Assembly: GCA_033398695.1 (NCBI GenBank)
Contig: CM065802.1
Location: forward strand, 135,890,096 to 135,954,095
DNA from: Orobanche coerulescens
Taxonomy: Eukaryota; Streptophyta; Magnoliopsida; Lamiales; Orobanchaceae
DNA: 64,000 nt
Direction: 5' to 3'
The notes beneath the pieces are model-generated. The model was not told the DNA's origin and made no database searches. It saw only the letters and a list, made by a program, of their open reading frames with translations. Shown here piece by piece: positions 1-11,036 of the stretch. The first letter of the stretch is position 1; every line of letters starts with the position of its first letter. A program made the position numbers and the translations under genes.

Positions 1-300
1 ACTGTATCCAGTATATTTAGTGGCCAACAATATCTAACATCATCTAATCATCCTCTTGGTCCAAATCAAGGTATTTTCCTCTTGAACCCTAATTTTTGGA
101 ATTTTGGGGGTTTCTTCGTGATTCTTCGATTTAAACCGTGGTTGATGAATTGTTTATGCAATTCTTATTGTCTTGGCCGTGATCTTTGGATTTTGTAACC
201 CATTTATCTATTTATATCACCCGGAACTTGATTCTCGATTGTCTTGAAGAAACCCTCGAATCCTTGTTGATTCTCTTGTTGTGCTGGAATAAAAAAGTGA
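1..300 (+). repeat. Fragment of a Tekay-type LTR (TATA-proximal to R/U5)
   Basis: From about 28 to 285 this is a direct repeat of 3065-3302, sharing long runs such as CCTCTTGGTCCAAATCAAGG. Bases 3-26 look like a decayed form of the inverted-repeat TATA region at 2929-2950, with roughly 120 bp of following sequence missing. It is therefore probably the downstream half of a second, older LTR of the same family. No coding sense is seen; the small frame at 186-368 is spurious. Confidence 0.6.
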
Positions 301-1581
301 TACCGGTGTATAAATGTGTATATATGTATTGTATGAATCATTTTACTGGAGTAACGGCTTTGGTGTGATTCCGCAAGCAAAGTTTATCAATGTAATATTT
401 CAAAGTTTTAATTATTTTTGAAGAGCCACGTAAATTAAATTTACTCGAAACGTGACTCTTGCTTCCAACTTTTTGATTTCATAATCGTCGGTTCCGAGGT
501 ATGTGGTGATTTTGACATTATTATTTGGACAACAATTCTCAAAATCGTGATTAAGTTGGTGGTGTGAACGTTAAGTCGTTCTGAATGCACTTGTTGTGAG
601 AGCCCTCATTACTGAGAGGTAGGATTTCAGTTTTTGATGTTAATTATCTTTTGATGGTTGCTTGTGTGATACTGTAATTATGTAGACAGATGGTGTTGAC
701 GTGTGATTGGATTTGATGGTAATGGATCGTATTTGATAAAGTGATAAATTATGTTTGTTATGTGTATTCGTAAACGCTTTCCTGGAAATTTTATAAACTT
801 GAGCAAGTTGTTGAAAATCAAATTTCATAAAGTTTTGACGGTTCGGTTAATCGGCGGCTTCGTGTGGACTTTGAAAATTATTTGGAATCTATGAGCCGGC
901 CTAGGATTCTCAAATAAAACCTCGACGGTGTTTGAAAGAGTTGTTCCTTTGAACATTGTGTAAAATGTTACCGTCGTTGATTATTGTGTAGTGTTGAGAG
1001 GATTTTCGAAAATGATTTTTGACGTATTGTGGTATTTTCAAATAATTCGAGTACATAATTTTCATAAATCTTTCACACCATATTTTTTTTATTTTCAAAA
1101 ACCAATACAATTTTTATTTTCAAAAATGTATTGTGAAAGATAAAGAATCTTATTCGATTTAAACTTCAACTCGGATTTAGAAAAATTTTCTGTACGGAGC
1201 CAGTTATCGTGCGTGATCTTTATACACTCCAAAATGATGATGTGTAGTGGCATGGTGATTTTGATAGTTCCCTGTAAGCAATTATTGTTTTGTAAATAAT
1301 TTCAAACTGAGATGGTTAAAGTCCGTTGTTTGCAAGTTTTGATAAAAAGCCCGAGGTACCAAAAATACTTTTAAAGTTTTATTTTGTATAAACATGCAAA
1401 TCCAATGATTTTCAAATGATATCATTTAAAAGGATACCTCGTGGATCTTCTTATCGAGTTGATATTAGTTGTCTTATGTGATATGTCGAGCCGAGTTGGC
1501 AATTTGGTATATTATTTTGCATGTTGTGCCATTGTATTGAGTGAGTATCCGCATAGTATGCCGAGGGGCAAAGGGAAGATA
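301..1581. other. AT-rich non-coding stretch, no gene recognised
   Basis: No protein motif is seen on either strand. The texture (runs of A and T, phrases such as GGAAATTTTATAAACTTG) loosely resembles 24141-24800 and the U5-side LTR sequence at 14160-14320. I infer decayed LTR or leader sequence of a Tekay-like element, but no alignment could be run. Confidence 0.35.
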
Positions 1582-1638
1582 GTCATGGAGATCAGATGCG
1601 AGACCAAGAGAAGATTATCGGGAAGGTTGCTATTCTAG
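1582..1638 (+). pseudogene. Possible C-terminal chromodomain tail of a plus-strand Tekay polyprotein
   Basis: The last 19 codons before a TAG have the spacing of the Tekay chromodomain end (W/M-E-x-x-C/E-E ... L-L-F stop). They lie just upstream of the conserved GGGGACGAAAC motif and polypurine tract, as in full elements. The rest of the integrase cannot be read upstream, so this is a remnant at best. It is supported mainly by position and could be chance. Confidence 0.3.
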
Positions 1639-1660
1639 CACTTCGTTCTCATTGTTTAGG

Positions 1661-1695
1661 TTTCGGGGACGAAACCTCTTTTAAGGGTGATATGG
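1661..1695 (+). other. Pre-LTR inverted motif and polypurine tract (plus-strand element)
   Basis: GTTTCG and CGAAAC lie 4 bases apart just before a purine-rich run (TTAAGGGTGATATGG) and the LTR start TGTAATACCC. The same order is found, on the minus strand, in Gypsy-1 (6384-6418) and Gypsy-2 (57109-57142). It marks the downstream LTR as a 3' LTR and fixes the orientation as plus. Confidence 0.65.
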
Positions 1696-2524
1696 TGTAA
1701 TACCCATATTTTTTTCACTTTCGTTTTGTTCGACTCTATCGACTCGTTTGTGTTCGTTGATATTTTCTGGACTTGTTCAACTCTTCACTTTTTGTTGTTC
1801 GAACGAGTTGCGGTATTGTTTCGAGTTAATCCGTTTGTCGTTGTGACTTTTTTTTCCGAATTCGGTTCCGCTCCTGTGAATCTTATGTAAATGTATATCT
1901 TGTCATTTTCACCGGATCATATATTGTCTTGATTCGTGTTGTGGACTTCGGGGATGCTATTCGATTTCTGTTATTCGTTATGATTCGGATATGATTGTTC
2001 GACCGTTGTTATCTCGATCGTTGTTGTTCGATCGTTTGTTGTCTGGTATTCGTTGATCTCATATCATGATTTTTTTTGGCGTTCAGATCACTTCGTAATT
2101 TCCTTAAGCTCGGGAAATTAACTTCATATTCGATCTTCTAAACCTTGGGTCGTTGGAACCTCATATTTGTTCAATGAGTAACTCGCGTTTTGATTGATGT
2201 ACTGTTCGGGTTAGTCAACCATATTGTTTTGGTTCGTTGCGTTTTGTTATCATTCGGGCGTAGCGATATGGATGGTAGCAGCCACATGCTGCATGTGATT
2301 CGTTGCAGGTCGTCCGCGACGGATAGTGTATGTTATTTGAGACTGTTTTGCGTTGATCGTAATTCCCGAGATCTTTGTTCCAGATTCGTTGAGTTTTATG
2401 GGGTTTATCGGATTGTTATTGTCCACATCATTGGAACTTTGTGCCATGTTTTGGGTGTGCCTTGTTGGGACATGTGTTCGGAGGCGTTTCGGATCACTGT
2501 GTGAGTTTTTGGTTAATTGTGGTG

Positions 2525-2924
2525 TAGCGCACGCTAACGCTGGTGGTGTACCGCACGCTAACGCTTGTGGTGTAGCGCGCGCTACTGTGTTGTTGTTAGC
2601 GCACGCTACCGGGTGTGTAGTGCACGCTAACTGGCAGTCCAGAGGCAGTCCATGAGCTACTGGACGGGGACTGGAGTCTCATTAGCGCACGCTAAGGTTA
2701 GTAGCTAGCGCACGCTATCGACTGCTTAGCGCACACTGACTTCTCTTTCTAGCGCACGCTACCTGGTAGGTGCAGATCTGTCCAGGAACTACTGGACTGG
2801 ATTCGTGACTCGTTAGCACACGCTACGCATATTGGCTAGCGCACGCTAACAGTGTTGCAGGCGGAGTGTTCGGAGGCGTTGACCCCGTTAGTGCGCGCTA
2901 ATGAGAATGTTTAGCGCACGCTAA
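2525..2924 (+). repeat. U3 array of 13 near-palindromic units, type TAGCGCACGCTA
   Basis: Thirteen units are visible, at about 2525, 2549, 2573, 2597, 2618, 2681, 2705, 2727, 2751, 2813, 2836, 2889 and 2911. The first four are spaced exactly 24 bp apart and the fifth follows after 21. Typical form is TAGCGCACGCTAAC; variants mostly differ at CG or CA positions. A second module, TCCAG...ACTGGAC, is interspersed. The array ends just upstream of the TATA box, so an enhancer-like role is inferred. Confidence 0.85.
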
Positions 2925-2928
2925 TAAC

Positions 2929-2950
2929 TGTCCAGTATAAATACTGGACA
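2929..2950 (+). promoter_or_regulatory. LTR TATA box nested in a perfect 9-bp-arm inverted repeat
   Basis: The arms TGTCCAGTA and TACTGGACA are perfectly complementary and separated by TAAA, so the TATA box TATAAATA (2936-2943) lies across the centre. It immediately follows the U3 palindrome array and precedes a C/T-rich stretch that could hold the transcription start. Promoter function is inferred from position and sequence. Confidence 0.7.
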
Positions 2951-3957
2951 GCAGCTTTAGTTCGTCATTTCTCACCATTCTTCATCTTTTTCTGACGGGA
3001 GTGAGCTCCTGAGGCAATTTCGAGCGACCTTCTTCTTCAAGCTTCATCTTGGGGTGGATTTATGTATATCTAACATCATCTAGTCATCCTCTTGGTCCAA
3101 ATCAAGGTATTTTCCTCTTGAACCCTAATTTCTGGAATTTTGGGGGTTTCTTCGTGATTCTTCGATTTAATCGTGGTTGGTGAATTATTTATGGAATTCT
3201 TGTTGTCTTGGTCGTGATCTTCAGATTTTGTAACCCGTTTATCGATTTTTATCACCCGGAACATGATGCTCGATTGTCTTGAAGAAACCCTCGAATCCCT
3301 GTTGTTTTTCGTGTCGATTCGGATTCCGATTAGTGTTATTGATTCGTGGTGATGTTATTTTCATAGTATTCGTAGGAGTTGTAGAGTTCTTGGTTGTTCT
3401 TTGAAGTTCGAGGGCTACCCGACCGTGTCCGTTTGTGGTTCCGTTGCTCGTGGTATCGAGACAAGTATCTTGCCCATACGTTTCATGTTTCGTAGACGTA
3501 ATTGTTGGGTGAATGATTTTATGTGCTATCCGAATGTTTAAATGAACTTTAAAAAGAATCGGTATGTTCTCGATAATTGTTGTCTATCAAAAGATAACTC
3601 GTATGCTTCGTGGATTAATGTACTTTTGGAATATATGCGTTAGTTTCGTATTTTGGAAGATGTTGAACATATTTAGTGAATATAGTAGACCGTAATTATT
3701 TTCCGAGGATTGTGTATTGATATGTGTAATTGTTCGGTGATTATGTGACGTTGTGTGATATTAGTTGTTACTCATTTGCAAGGAAGTTGTGGCGCTTGGT
3801 GTTATTTGGTTCCGATATTTGTTTGTTGTTGTGTGACATTAGTTGTGAGTATACGTCGAATAAAGGGGCTATTCTAGAAAGTACTTTGCATTTGTTTGCA
3901 TATTCTAGTATTTGGATTATGGCTTTCCGTGGGCGTTGTGGATGTGTATGTGTATGT

Positions 3958-3990
3958 TCACCCAGGGATGGTCCAACGGGGCCTCTGGGG
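3958..3990 (+). repeat. U5-side direct repeat, copy 1
   Basis: A segment centred on ACCCAGGGATGG...GGGGCCTCTG occurs here and again at 13675-13710, on the two sides of the Gypsy-1 insertion. The copies differ at several bases and extend beyond the 5-bp target duplication. This is therefore an older tandem duplication in the host LTR, not part of the Gypsy-1 target site. Confidence 0.6.
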
Positions 3991-4489
3991 ATACGTATTA
4001 CCGTGTGTGTGCTGTAACACCCCGAGATATTCGGAATAATTACAGCGCCGTAAATCCTTTTTATAAGAGTTTACAAGGCTAATTTAAAAAAATATAGAAA
4101 TAATATAACAGTACCATAAAAATTCAAAATACAAAACCAGTTCGAACAGTTCAAATGAGTCCATTATTACAACCGTCTCAAAACATGAATAAGACACGCG
4201 TACTCGAGTACTGAAAGTAAACCAGAAAGACAAGGTAACGACAATTAACATCACTGAGCCCCTCCGTCGTCATGTCGGTACTGTGGCTGTTTCCCCGCTC
4301 CTCGGATACCTGAACATCAAAACAAATGTCCACCCCCGAAGGGGTTAGCAAAACGATGCTAGTACAAGTATCATAATACACAAATCGAATATGCAACAAC
4401 AATGCATAATAAAATACACAATACGGACTTCCGCTACCGGAATCCAACAATGCGAATCCACATGATTCCATCAACATAACAAAGGGTAA

Positions 4490-4668
4490 TCCAACGATCC
4501 AGCGCCCTCAGTATAGATCCCCATGATGATCTCGTCGGACCAACGCATGGTGGAAAACCCGTCCAACGATCCAGCGCCCTAAGCATAGATCCCCATGATG
4601 ATCCCGTCGGACCAACGCATAGTGGACATCGGATCCAGCGCCCTCAGCATAGATCACGTGATCTCACA
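4490..4668 (-). repeat. 73-bp minisatellite in the Gypsy-1 LTR, about 2.5 units
   Basis: Units start at about 4490 and 4563, with a partial third near 4628. Each contains GATCCAGCGCCCT, then ATAGATCCCCATGATGAT, then GGACCAACGCAT. The same array is in the other LTR at 11758-11935, so it predates insertion. Confidence 0.8.
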
Positions 4669-5816
4669 GGATCAACACAACATACATGAACACAACTATG
4701 CATACACATATGCAAAAATCGATCTATCCATCCACATGAACATAAAATCAATCAATAACGATATATTGACAATTCAACTGGAATGACCTCATGTTCAACA
4801 ACATGAATAACAATATGCATTATCAAAATCCTCAATATTAAACCAATATTCAAAATACGATTCTTGCCTTAGAAATGGCGATAAGGTTTGCTACTACGAA
4901 AAAGAAATCTTCAACCAGCTCGAAGAACTCTCACTCGATCAATCCACCAAAACTCGAACCTTCAACGAACAATAACACCGGTATAACTAACGTTTCCGGA
5001 TAATCGTTTTATTCATCATAAGAACATCAAAAGGGCATAATATCCCCAATCATATACAAGCTTACTAATCTGCCCTATACCATTTCGGATTTGAATCAAC
5101 ATTATGATACTAACCCGACAAAAGCTCATAGTATCCCATCTAAGATCAAATGCATCCTACGGTCGGATTCTTCAATAAACCACAAGATAATTCTTCTTAC
5201 AATGATTCTAATCGTACTCTTCATTAATCCAAAGCAGCAAGATATCGGAATTACCCCAAAGAACACCGTAAGAACTTATTTACTAGGTTCACTTGATTAT
5301 CATCTTCTTCTTCAAGGAAATAATCGTAAGTTTAATCCATTAAATGTCCCAATACGCATTATTTCATCATGTAATATGTAAGAACTTGATAATCTCCATA
5401 AACTTGCCATAATCAGGTTCGTAGACTCATGATACCATGTTTAGGAGTCCAAACACTACAAGGTTCGATTAATATTCTAAAAAACGAAGAAGAGCCGAAA
5501 CATAACCGAAATTATACTTCTAACAACATGATGTTCGACTATGCCTGAATATAACTAAATTGATAATCTCAAAACATGCTCAAAACGTCCCTAAGAATAC
5601 GTAATCCAGTTGGTGAGGAATCACGTACCTCAAAATGGTGAAGAACAAGGAGAAACTTGAAGAAACTCAACACCGAGAGCTTGAACACCAATCCCCAATG
5701 GTCTATGATCTTCAAACTCGAGCTAGGATGATGATATGAGAGGTATATGGTGAGGGATAATCTTCAGAGCATGAATATCGGCCAAGGTAGAAGTTAGAAA
5801 TGAAGTCGGGGTCGAG

Positions 5817-5830
5817 TTCTATAAATAGAA
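5817..5830 (-). promoter_or_regulatory. AT-rich promoter-like inverted repeat in the Gypsy-1 LTR
   Basis: TTCTAT and ATAGAA form a perfect inverted repeat around AA, next to the palindrome array. The same 14 bp is at 13081-13094. On the element-sense (minus) strand the core reads TATTTATA, weaker than a canonical TATA box; the nearby TTATAAT (element sense) is an alternative. Confidence 0.5.
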
Positions 5831-5839
5831 TTATAAGCC

Positions 5840-6232
5840 ATTACGTACGTTACCAGAAGTCTATTACGTATGTAACCTTATTAGCGTACGCTATACTCGA
5901 ACATTAGCGTACGTTAACGTCTGGCCAGAGCTCACTGGACTGTTTCTGGTATTGGCTTACGTCCGTTAGCTTAAAGGTTTTACGTACGTAACAACTATAA
6001 CCTTAGCGTACGTTAAAACTACCCCTTAGCGTACGTTAAGTCCGTTGACTTGCATAGCTGGAAAGCCGTCCAGGTTCATGTGAGTGATCTCCTCACATCT
6101 TCGTCAGGCCCCACACTCCGACCCTTGTCTGATTCCGAGTTGACTATGTTTACGTACGTTAGGCTACACCTGTAACGTACGTTATACTACAGTCGTAGCG
6201 TATGTTATGGTCATCCTTTAGCGTACGTTAAG
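5840..6232 (-). repeat. U3 array of about 12 near-palindromes, type TTAGCGTACGTTAA / TTACGTACGTAA
   Basis: About twelve units share the core GTAC or CGTACG with A/T ends (TTAGCGTACGTTAA, TTTACGTACGTAAC, TAACGTACGTTA). They occupy the first 150-550 bp of the LTR in element sense, upstream of the presumed TATA region. A CCAG...CACTGGACTG module sits among them, as in the plus-strand LTR at 2525-2924. Confidence 0.85.
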
Positions 6233-6383
6233 ACATGCAGGATTATGCATGCATGTATGGGAAAGGAATACAAAAACGTAGGGATATGAATACGGGAAAC
6301 TGATCATCGATTAATATGTCACAAATTCGAATCTTACAAGATCGAATACAGGATAAATACACCTTAATTATCCGGGCATTACA

Positions 6384-6418
6384 TACTACCCCTCTAAAAA
6401 GAAGTTTCGGCCCGAAAC
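6384..6418 (-). other. Gypsy-1 polypurine tract and pre-tract inverted repeat
   Basis: In element sense the stop codon is followed by GTTTCGG-G-CCGAAAC, a perfect 7-bp-arm inverted repeat, and then a purine-rich run ending AGAGGGGTAG beside the LTR. This is the expected second-strand priming site. The inverted motif is shared with the other Tekay copies in this window. Confidence 0.8.
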
Positions 6419-7617
6419 TTAAAACGAAAACACTTTCGGGTGTCTTGACTTCATACTATCTTCAGTCTCCCAAGTTGCTTCTTTGACTCCATGTCGAGAC
6501 CACTGAACTTTTACCAAGGAGATCGGTTTATTCCTCAATTGCTTGACTCAACTCTCAAGTATCTTGATTGGCTTTTCTTCGAACGAGCCATCATTAGCCA
6601 CTTCAATCTCGCCAAAATCAGTGATATGACTGGGATCCGATACATATTTCCGCAATTGGGATACGTGGAATACATTATGAACGTGACTCAGTGATGGCGG
6701 TAAAGCCAACCTGTATGCTAATTCCCCAACTCTTTCAATGATCTCGAATGGCCCAATATATCTGGGACTCATCAAATCAGAAAATTCCCCGAGTAGGAGA
6801 AACCTTCAATAATACATGGTCCCCAATCTCAAACTCCAACGGGCGACGACGCACATCTGCATAAGACTTATGTCGACTCTGGGCAGTCAACAGTCTTTCG
6901 CGAATCAGGGCTACCTTCTCTTGTGTCTGAACTATCAATTCTGGTTCCGTCCCAATTAAGTCGGAAAAATCATCCCAACACAGAGGCGATCGGCATCTTC
7001 TCCCATACAATGCTTCAAACGGTGCCATCTTAATGGAAGCATGCCAACTATTGTTATAGGTGAAATTCAATCAATGGCAAATGAACCTCCCAATCGTTTG
7101 ACCAATCTAAGGCACAAGCTCTAAGCATATCCTCTACCGTCTGTATAGTCCTCTCGGACTGACTGTCCGTCTGAGGATGATAGGCTGTGCTAAAGTTCAG
7201 CTCGGTTCCCAAGGCCTTATGAACAGCCTTCCAAAAATGCGACATGAAGCGACCATCTCGATCCGAGATAATGGTCTTCGGAGTACCATGCAATCGAACT
7301 ATTTCTCCAATAAGCACTTGTGCTAATTTATCGGGTCCCCAAGTGTCTTTAATTCCTAGGAAATGAGCCGACTTGGTTAGTCGATCAACAACAACCCAAA
7401 TCATATTCATTCCCGTCTTGGTCCTTGGCATATTGGTGATGAAGTCCATCGATATATCCTCCCACTTCCACTTAGGGATCGGAAGTGGCTTTAACATCGC
7501 GTCAGGTCGCTGATGTTTAATCTTAACCTGCTGACAGGTTAAACATTTCGAAACATATTTAGCTACGTCCTTCTTCATATTTCCCCACAGGAAAATTTGT
7601 TTTAGATCCTTATACAT
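6419..7617 (-). pseudogene. Gypsy-1 integrase and chromodomain (broken)
   Basis: The integrase opens in the zinc-binding region (KCLTCQQ). The catalytic core has the first Asp in MDFIT, the second in ISDRDG, and the Glu in the HPQTDSQSERTIQT block. Next come the YGRRCRSPLCWDD and LPPSLSHVHNVFHVSQLRKY motifs typical of Tekay/Del. A chromodomain ends in element sense at a TAA (6419-6421), with WSRHGVKEATWETE visible. The reading frame changes near 7060 and near 6776, and a TGA lies just after the PIKILES motif near 6548, so the protein would be cut into at least four parts. Confidence 0.88.
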
Positions 7618-7674
7618 CTTACTGGTGCCCGAGTGAATAGAATAAGGCGCGCTGTGAGCTTCCTTCAGAATTGT

Positions 7675-9522
7675 CTACCTCAAAACATAATCATCGGGAA
7701 CGCACAGTCGATTCTGAAATCTCAGAACCCCATCATCTTGTATCACGAATCCTGGGGCCTTCCCTTTCTTTGCTTCGTCACATAACCGTAGAATCAGAGA
7801 ATTATTCAACTGCTTAGATTTGATTTCCTTGACTAGTGACGAAGTTAGATCCATCACGTATAGCTGCCCTTGGACTCCTTGTGACCATACTTCAACCCCT
7901 TCGCGGCTCAGTTCTCGTTGAATGGTGGTTTGGGATGTAAGCGCTTCCAACACTCGAAAAGAAACAGGTTTGCGGCTCAGTACATCAGCTACCACATTTG
8001 CTTTGCCTGGATGATAAAGAATCTCCAGGTCATAATCCTTGATAATTCCAGCCACCTTCTCTGCCTCATATTTCATTCCTTCTGACTGAAAATATACTTA
8101 AGGCTCTTATGGTCTGTGAAGATCTGACAATGACTGCCGTACAAATAATGTTGCCAAATTTTCAAAGCAAAGACCACAGCTTCTAACTCCAGATCATGAG
8201 TCGGGTAATTAACTTCGTATGGTTTCAACTGTCGAGAGGCATAGGTAATCACCCTATCCTTTTGCATCAACATACATCTCAGACCCTGATTTGAAGCGTT
8301 GCTGTATACTATGAATCCCTCGGTTCCATCTGGTAATGCTAGTATAGGTGCTGTCGTCAGTCTTCTCTTAAGTTCATCAAAACTAGCCTGGCACTTCTCA
8401 TTCCACGGGAATTTCTGAGTCTTCTGCAACAGCTGAGTAAGCGGACGAGCAATTTTGGAAAATCCTTCAACAAAACGGTGATAATATCCAGCAAGTCCTA
8501 AGAAACTTCGGACTTCTTTCACATTACTAGGAGATTCCCATTCCAAGATTGCTTCGACTTTCTTCGGATCTACCTGAACTCCGTCAGCTGATATCACATG
8601 CCCAAGGAATGTTACTTCCTTAAGCCATAATTTCGCATTTAGAAAGTTTCGCATAAAGCTGTTCATTCCTCAAAGTGCTCAAAACGATATGCAAATGCTC
8701 TGCATGTTCCTCTGTGTCTTTAGAATAGATGAAGATGTCATCGATGAAAACAACCATAAATTTATCCAAGTATTCTAAGAATACTCGATTCATCAATTGC
8801 ATGAATACCGCAGGAGCATTGGTAAGTCCGAATGGCATCACCATGAACTCATAGTGCCCGTACCGGGATCTGAAAGCATATTTCGGTATATCCGATTCCT
8901 TAATTCTCAACTGATGGTATCCTGATCGCAAGTCAATCTTCGAGAATATTCTGGCCCCCTGCAGTTGGTCAAAAAAGTCATCGATCCGCGGTATAGGATA
9001 CTTGTTCTTGATCGTCAAATTGTTTAGCTCTCTGTAATCAATACATAATCAGAGGTATCCATCTTTCTTCCGGACAAAGAGAACGGGTGCTCCCCAAGGA
9101 GAAACGCTAGGTTGAATGCAACCCTTCTGCAATAATTCCTCCAGCTGCTTCTTTAGTTCATACATCTCGGTTGGCGCCATACGGTATGGTGCTCTGGAAA
9201 TAGGAGCGGCTCCAGGCTCTAATTTAATATTGAACTCTACTTCTCTCCGTGGAGGTAACCTAGGTAGTTCGTCAGGGAATACATATGAGAATTCGTTCAC
9301 AACTGGAATAGATGAGATTTCTACTTCTTCTTTCTTCATGGCATAACACCACAATCCGTGACAACCCTGCTTCAGTAATTTCACTGCTTTCATGGCTTTG
9401 ATCAATTTTTCTGAGCTTCCCAGTCTCCATCCTTTGAATAAATGTTCAGATCCGTCATCAGCAATGATAGAAATGACTCTCTTTCGGTAATTTAAAATAG
9501 CCCCAACGGTTGAGCCAATCAT
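7675..9522 (-). pseudogene. Gypsy-1 reverse transcriptase and RNase H (broken)
   Basis: RT fingers and palm are recognisable: [38 protein letters not shown] and the catalytic FIDD motif ([10 protein letters not shown]), which is intact. The thumb has [10 protein letters not shown]. RNase H follows with YSNAS (where Asp is usual), [12 protein letters not shown] and TDHKSLKYI, then [15 protein letters not shown]. Breaks are a TGA after KKDGYL (near 9049), a frame change near 8640 and another near 8075. Confidence 0.88.
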
Positions 9523-10087
9523 CTCCGAGAATTAGATCATCACCATGGATGTCGACTACAATAAGAATTGATGGCCAATCTTTTCCTCCTATAGACATTA
9601 GAAAATCTCTAGTTTCTAGGGTTCCCACAATTCTCTCTCCGCTCAGTAATCCCACAACGTAAGGATCACAATTATACAAACACGAGATTTCCAAATGATT
9701 AACACAGTTCAATGATATGAAAGAATGCGTAGCTCCTGAATCGAATAAGACACTAACTGGTTGCAAAAGGATCTGAATTGTACCTGATGCAACAGCGGTG
9801 TTTTGATCGTCTGACCTCCTCATCTCGTAAAGGCGCGGAGGAACAGACCCAGAACTGGACGCCTCTCTTTTCCCAACATTCTGCTGCTGGAATCCACTTT
9901 GTTGTGTCTGGTTCACACTTGCCTCTTTCGGAACCGGTGCAGGAGTGCGAGTACCAATAGATCTAGTCACATTTCCACAAAAAGTCGCACGATGGCCTTC
10001 CTTTCCGCACTCGAAACAGGTCACAGAAGGTGCGTAGCAATCACGCAGGACATGCCCTGATTTACCACAGTTATAACATTTATTCAT
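9458..10087 (-). pseudogene. Gypsy-1 zinc knuckles and aspartic protease (broken)
   Basis: Two CX2CX4HX4C zinc knuckles, CYNCGKSGHVLRDC and CFECGKEGHRATFC, are intact and mark the nucleocapsid end of Gag. The protease active site follows as LFDSGATHSFIS, the usual plant gypsy form, with the conserved ILGDDWL block downstream. Frame changes upstream (near 10090) and downstream (9458-9522) separate it from gag and RT. In intact relatives this would be one polyprotein with gag and pol. Confidence 0.88.
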
Positions 10088-10091
10088 TGCG

Positions 10092-11036
10092 TCAAATCGT
10101 GATCACATCCGGCCCTAACTTCTTTCTGCCTCGGGAAGGATGCGGAGGTCTCCTAGATGAATGAAATGAAGACTGGCCCTTGCGGGGCCCACCACACTTG
10201 TTCTCCGAGAAGTTGCCAGACACTTTCTGCTTCTTTGCCTCCGTCGATTTCTCCACCGCTGCCTCTTTCATGTCGTAGGCCAATGCTTTGTCCTGATACT
10301 ATCGCAAGGTAGCACATTCAAATCCGGACATATATTGCTGAATCTTGGGTTTCATCCACATGTCGAAATGAAAAATCCTTTCTGCCTCGGTCCTGACCAA
10401 GTGTCGCACAAAAGTCAGCTGGTGATTAAAAGTCTTGATTATATCTGTCACAGATGCCTCCGAACTCTGTGGGGAGAAAAACTCTGGGACTCTAGCCTCT
10501 CTAATGGGACGAGGACAATATTGTGCTTCCATCATTAATTTGAATTCCGTCCAGTCAACATTATGATCCTCAGGTCGAACAGCCTCCCACCAGTCGAAAG
10601 CTTCCCCGGTCAGAAAATACTGGGCGATAGGAACTTTTCGGTCATCGGGACAGTTGATCCCAGCAAATATCTTCTCCAATTCCTTCATCCAGTGATCCCA
10701 AGTAGTCATCTCAGCAGAACCGTCAAATTTTGGCGGGTGCAATTTTACCACCTCCATAAGCCACTTGTCTCCCCGATTATCCTCGTTGCGCTGCTGGCCC
10801 ATCGCGGTCTGCATGCAGTCAACCACTTGAGCGATCTGGGTCATCTGAGCGACCACCTGCTGTAGCACCCCTGGCATGTTAGGGCTTGCGTTATCATTCG
10901 CTGATCCCTGTTGTCCTCCAGAATGGGAATCGGTTCGACTAGCCGATAATTCTGGAGTAGTCGCCGAATCCTCTTGTCTTGCATTACCACGTCCGCATCC
11001 ACGACCGCGTCCACGTCCACGACCTCCCCTCAACAT
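10092..11036 (-). pseudogene. Gypsy-1 gag capsid region (broken)
   Basis: I place the start at the ATG at 11036 because the protein then opens with an Arg/Gly-rich tail (MLRGGRGRGRGRG), as in Tekay Gag. The retrotransposon Gag domain is seen as KLHPPKFDG, then WMKELEKIF, YFLTGEAFDWW and WTEFKLMMEAQY. A TAG near 10296 interrupts it, after which the reading continues as AYDMKEAAVEKS up to a frame change near 10090, before the zinc knuckles. Confidence 0.85.

Larger units (their letters stand above)
1696..4012 (+). repeat. Tekay-like 3' LTR, part 1 (U3, TATA region, R)
   Basis: The LTR starts TGTAATACCC after the polypurine tract. It holds a near-palindrome array (2525-2924), a TATA box in an inverted repeat (2929-2950) and a segment repeated at 1-300. 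It is interrupted by Gypsy-1 after 4012, resumes at 13653, is interrupted again by Copia-1 and ends ...GTGTTACA at 23909. Rejoined length is about 3.5 kb, long even for Tekay. The small frames inside are not considered genes. Confidence 0.65.
4013..6383 (-). repeat. Gypsy-1 3' LTR
   Basis: It pairs with 11280-13647 over its whole length. Read on the minus strand it starts TGTAATGCCC beside the polypurine tract and ends GTGTTACA. U3 carries the palindrome array (5840-6232) and the R/U5 side carries a 73-bp minisatellite (4490-4668). The frames at 4178-4477, 4595-4786 and 5091-5381 have no recognisable motif and recur in the other LTR only because the LTRs are copies. Confidence 0.92.

Noticed and set aside
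2525..2924. CRISPR-like spacing of the palindromic words
   Set aside because: Units are short, spacers are irregular beyond the first few, there are no cas genes and the context is a plant LTR. It is an LTR regulatory-type array.
4178..4477. A 99-codon minus-strand frame repeated at 11445-11744
   Set aside because: It is conserved only because both copies are in paired LTRs, and it crosses the minisatellite. It has no motif, so it is not called a gene.
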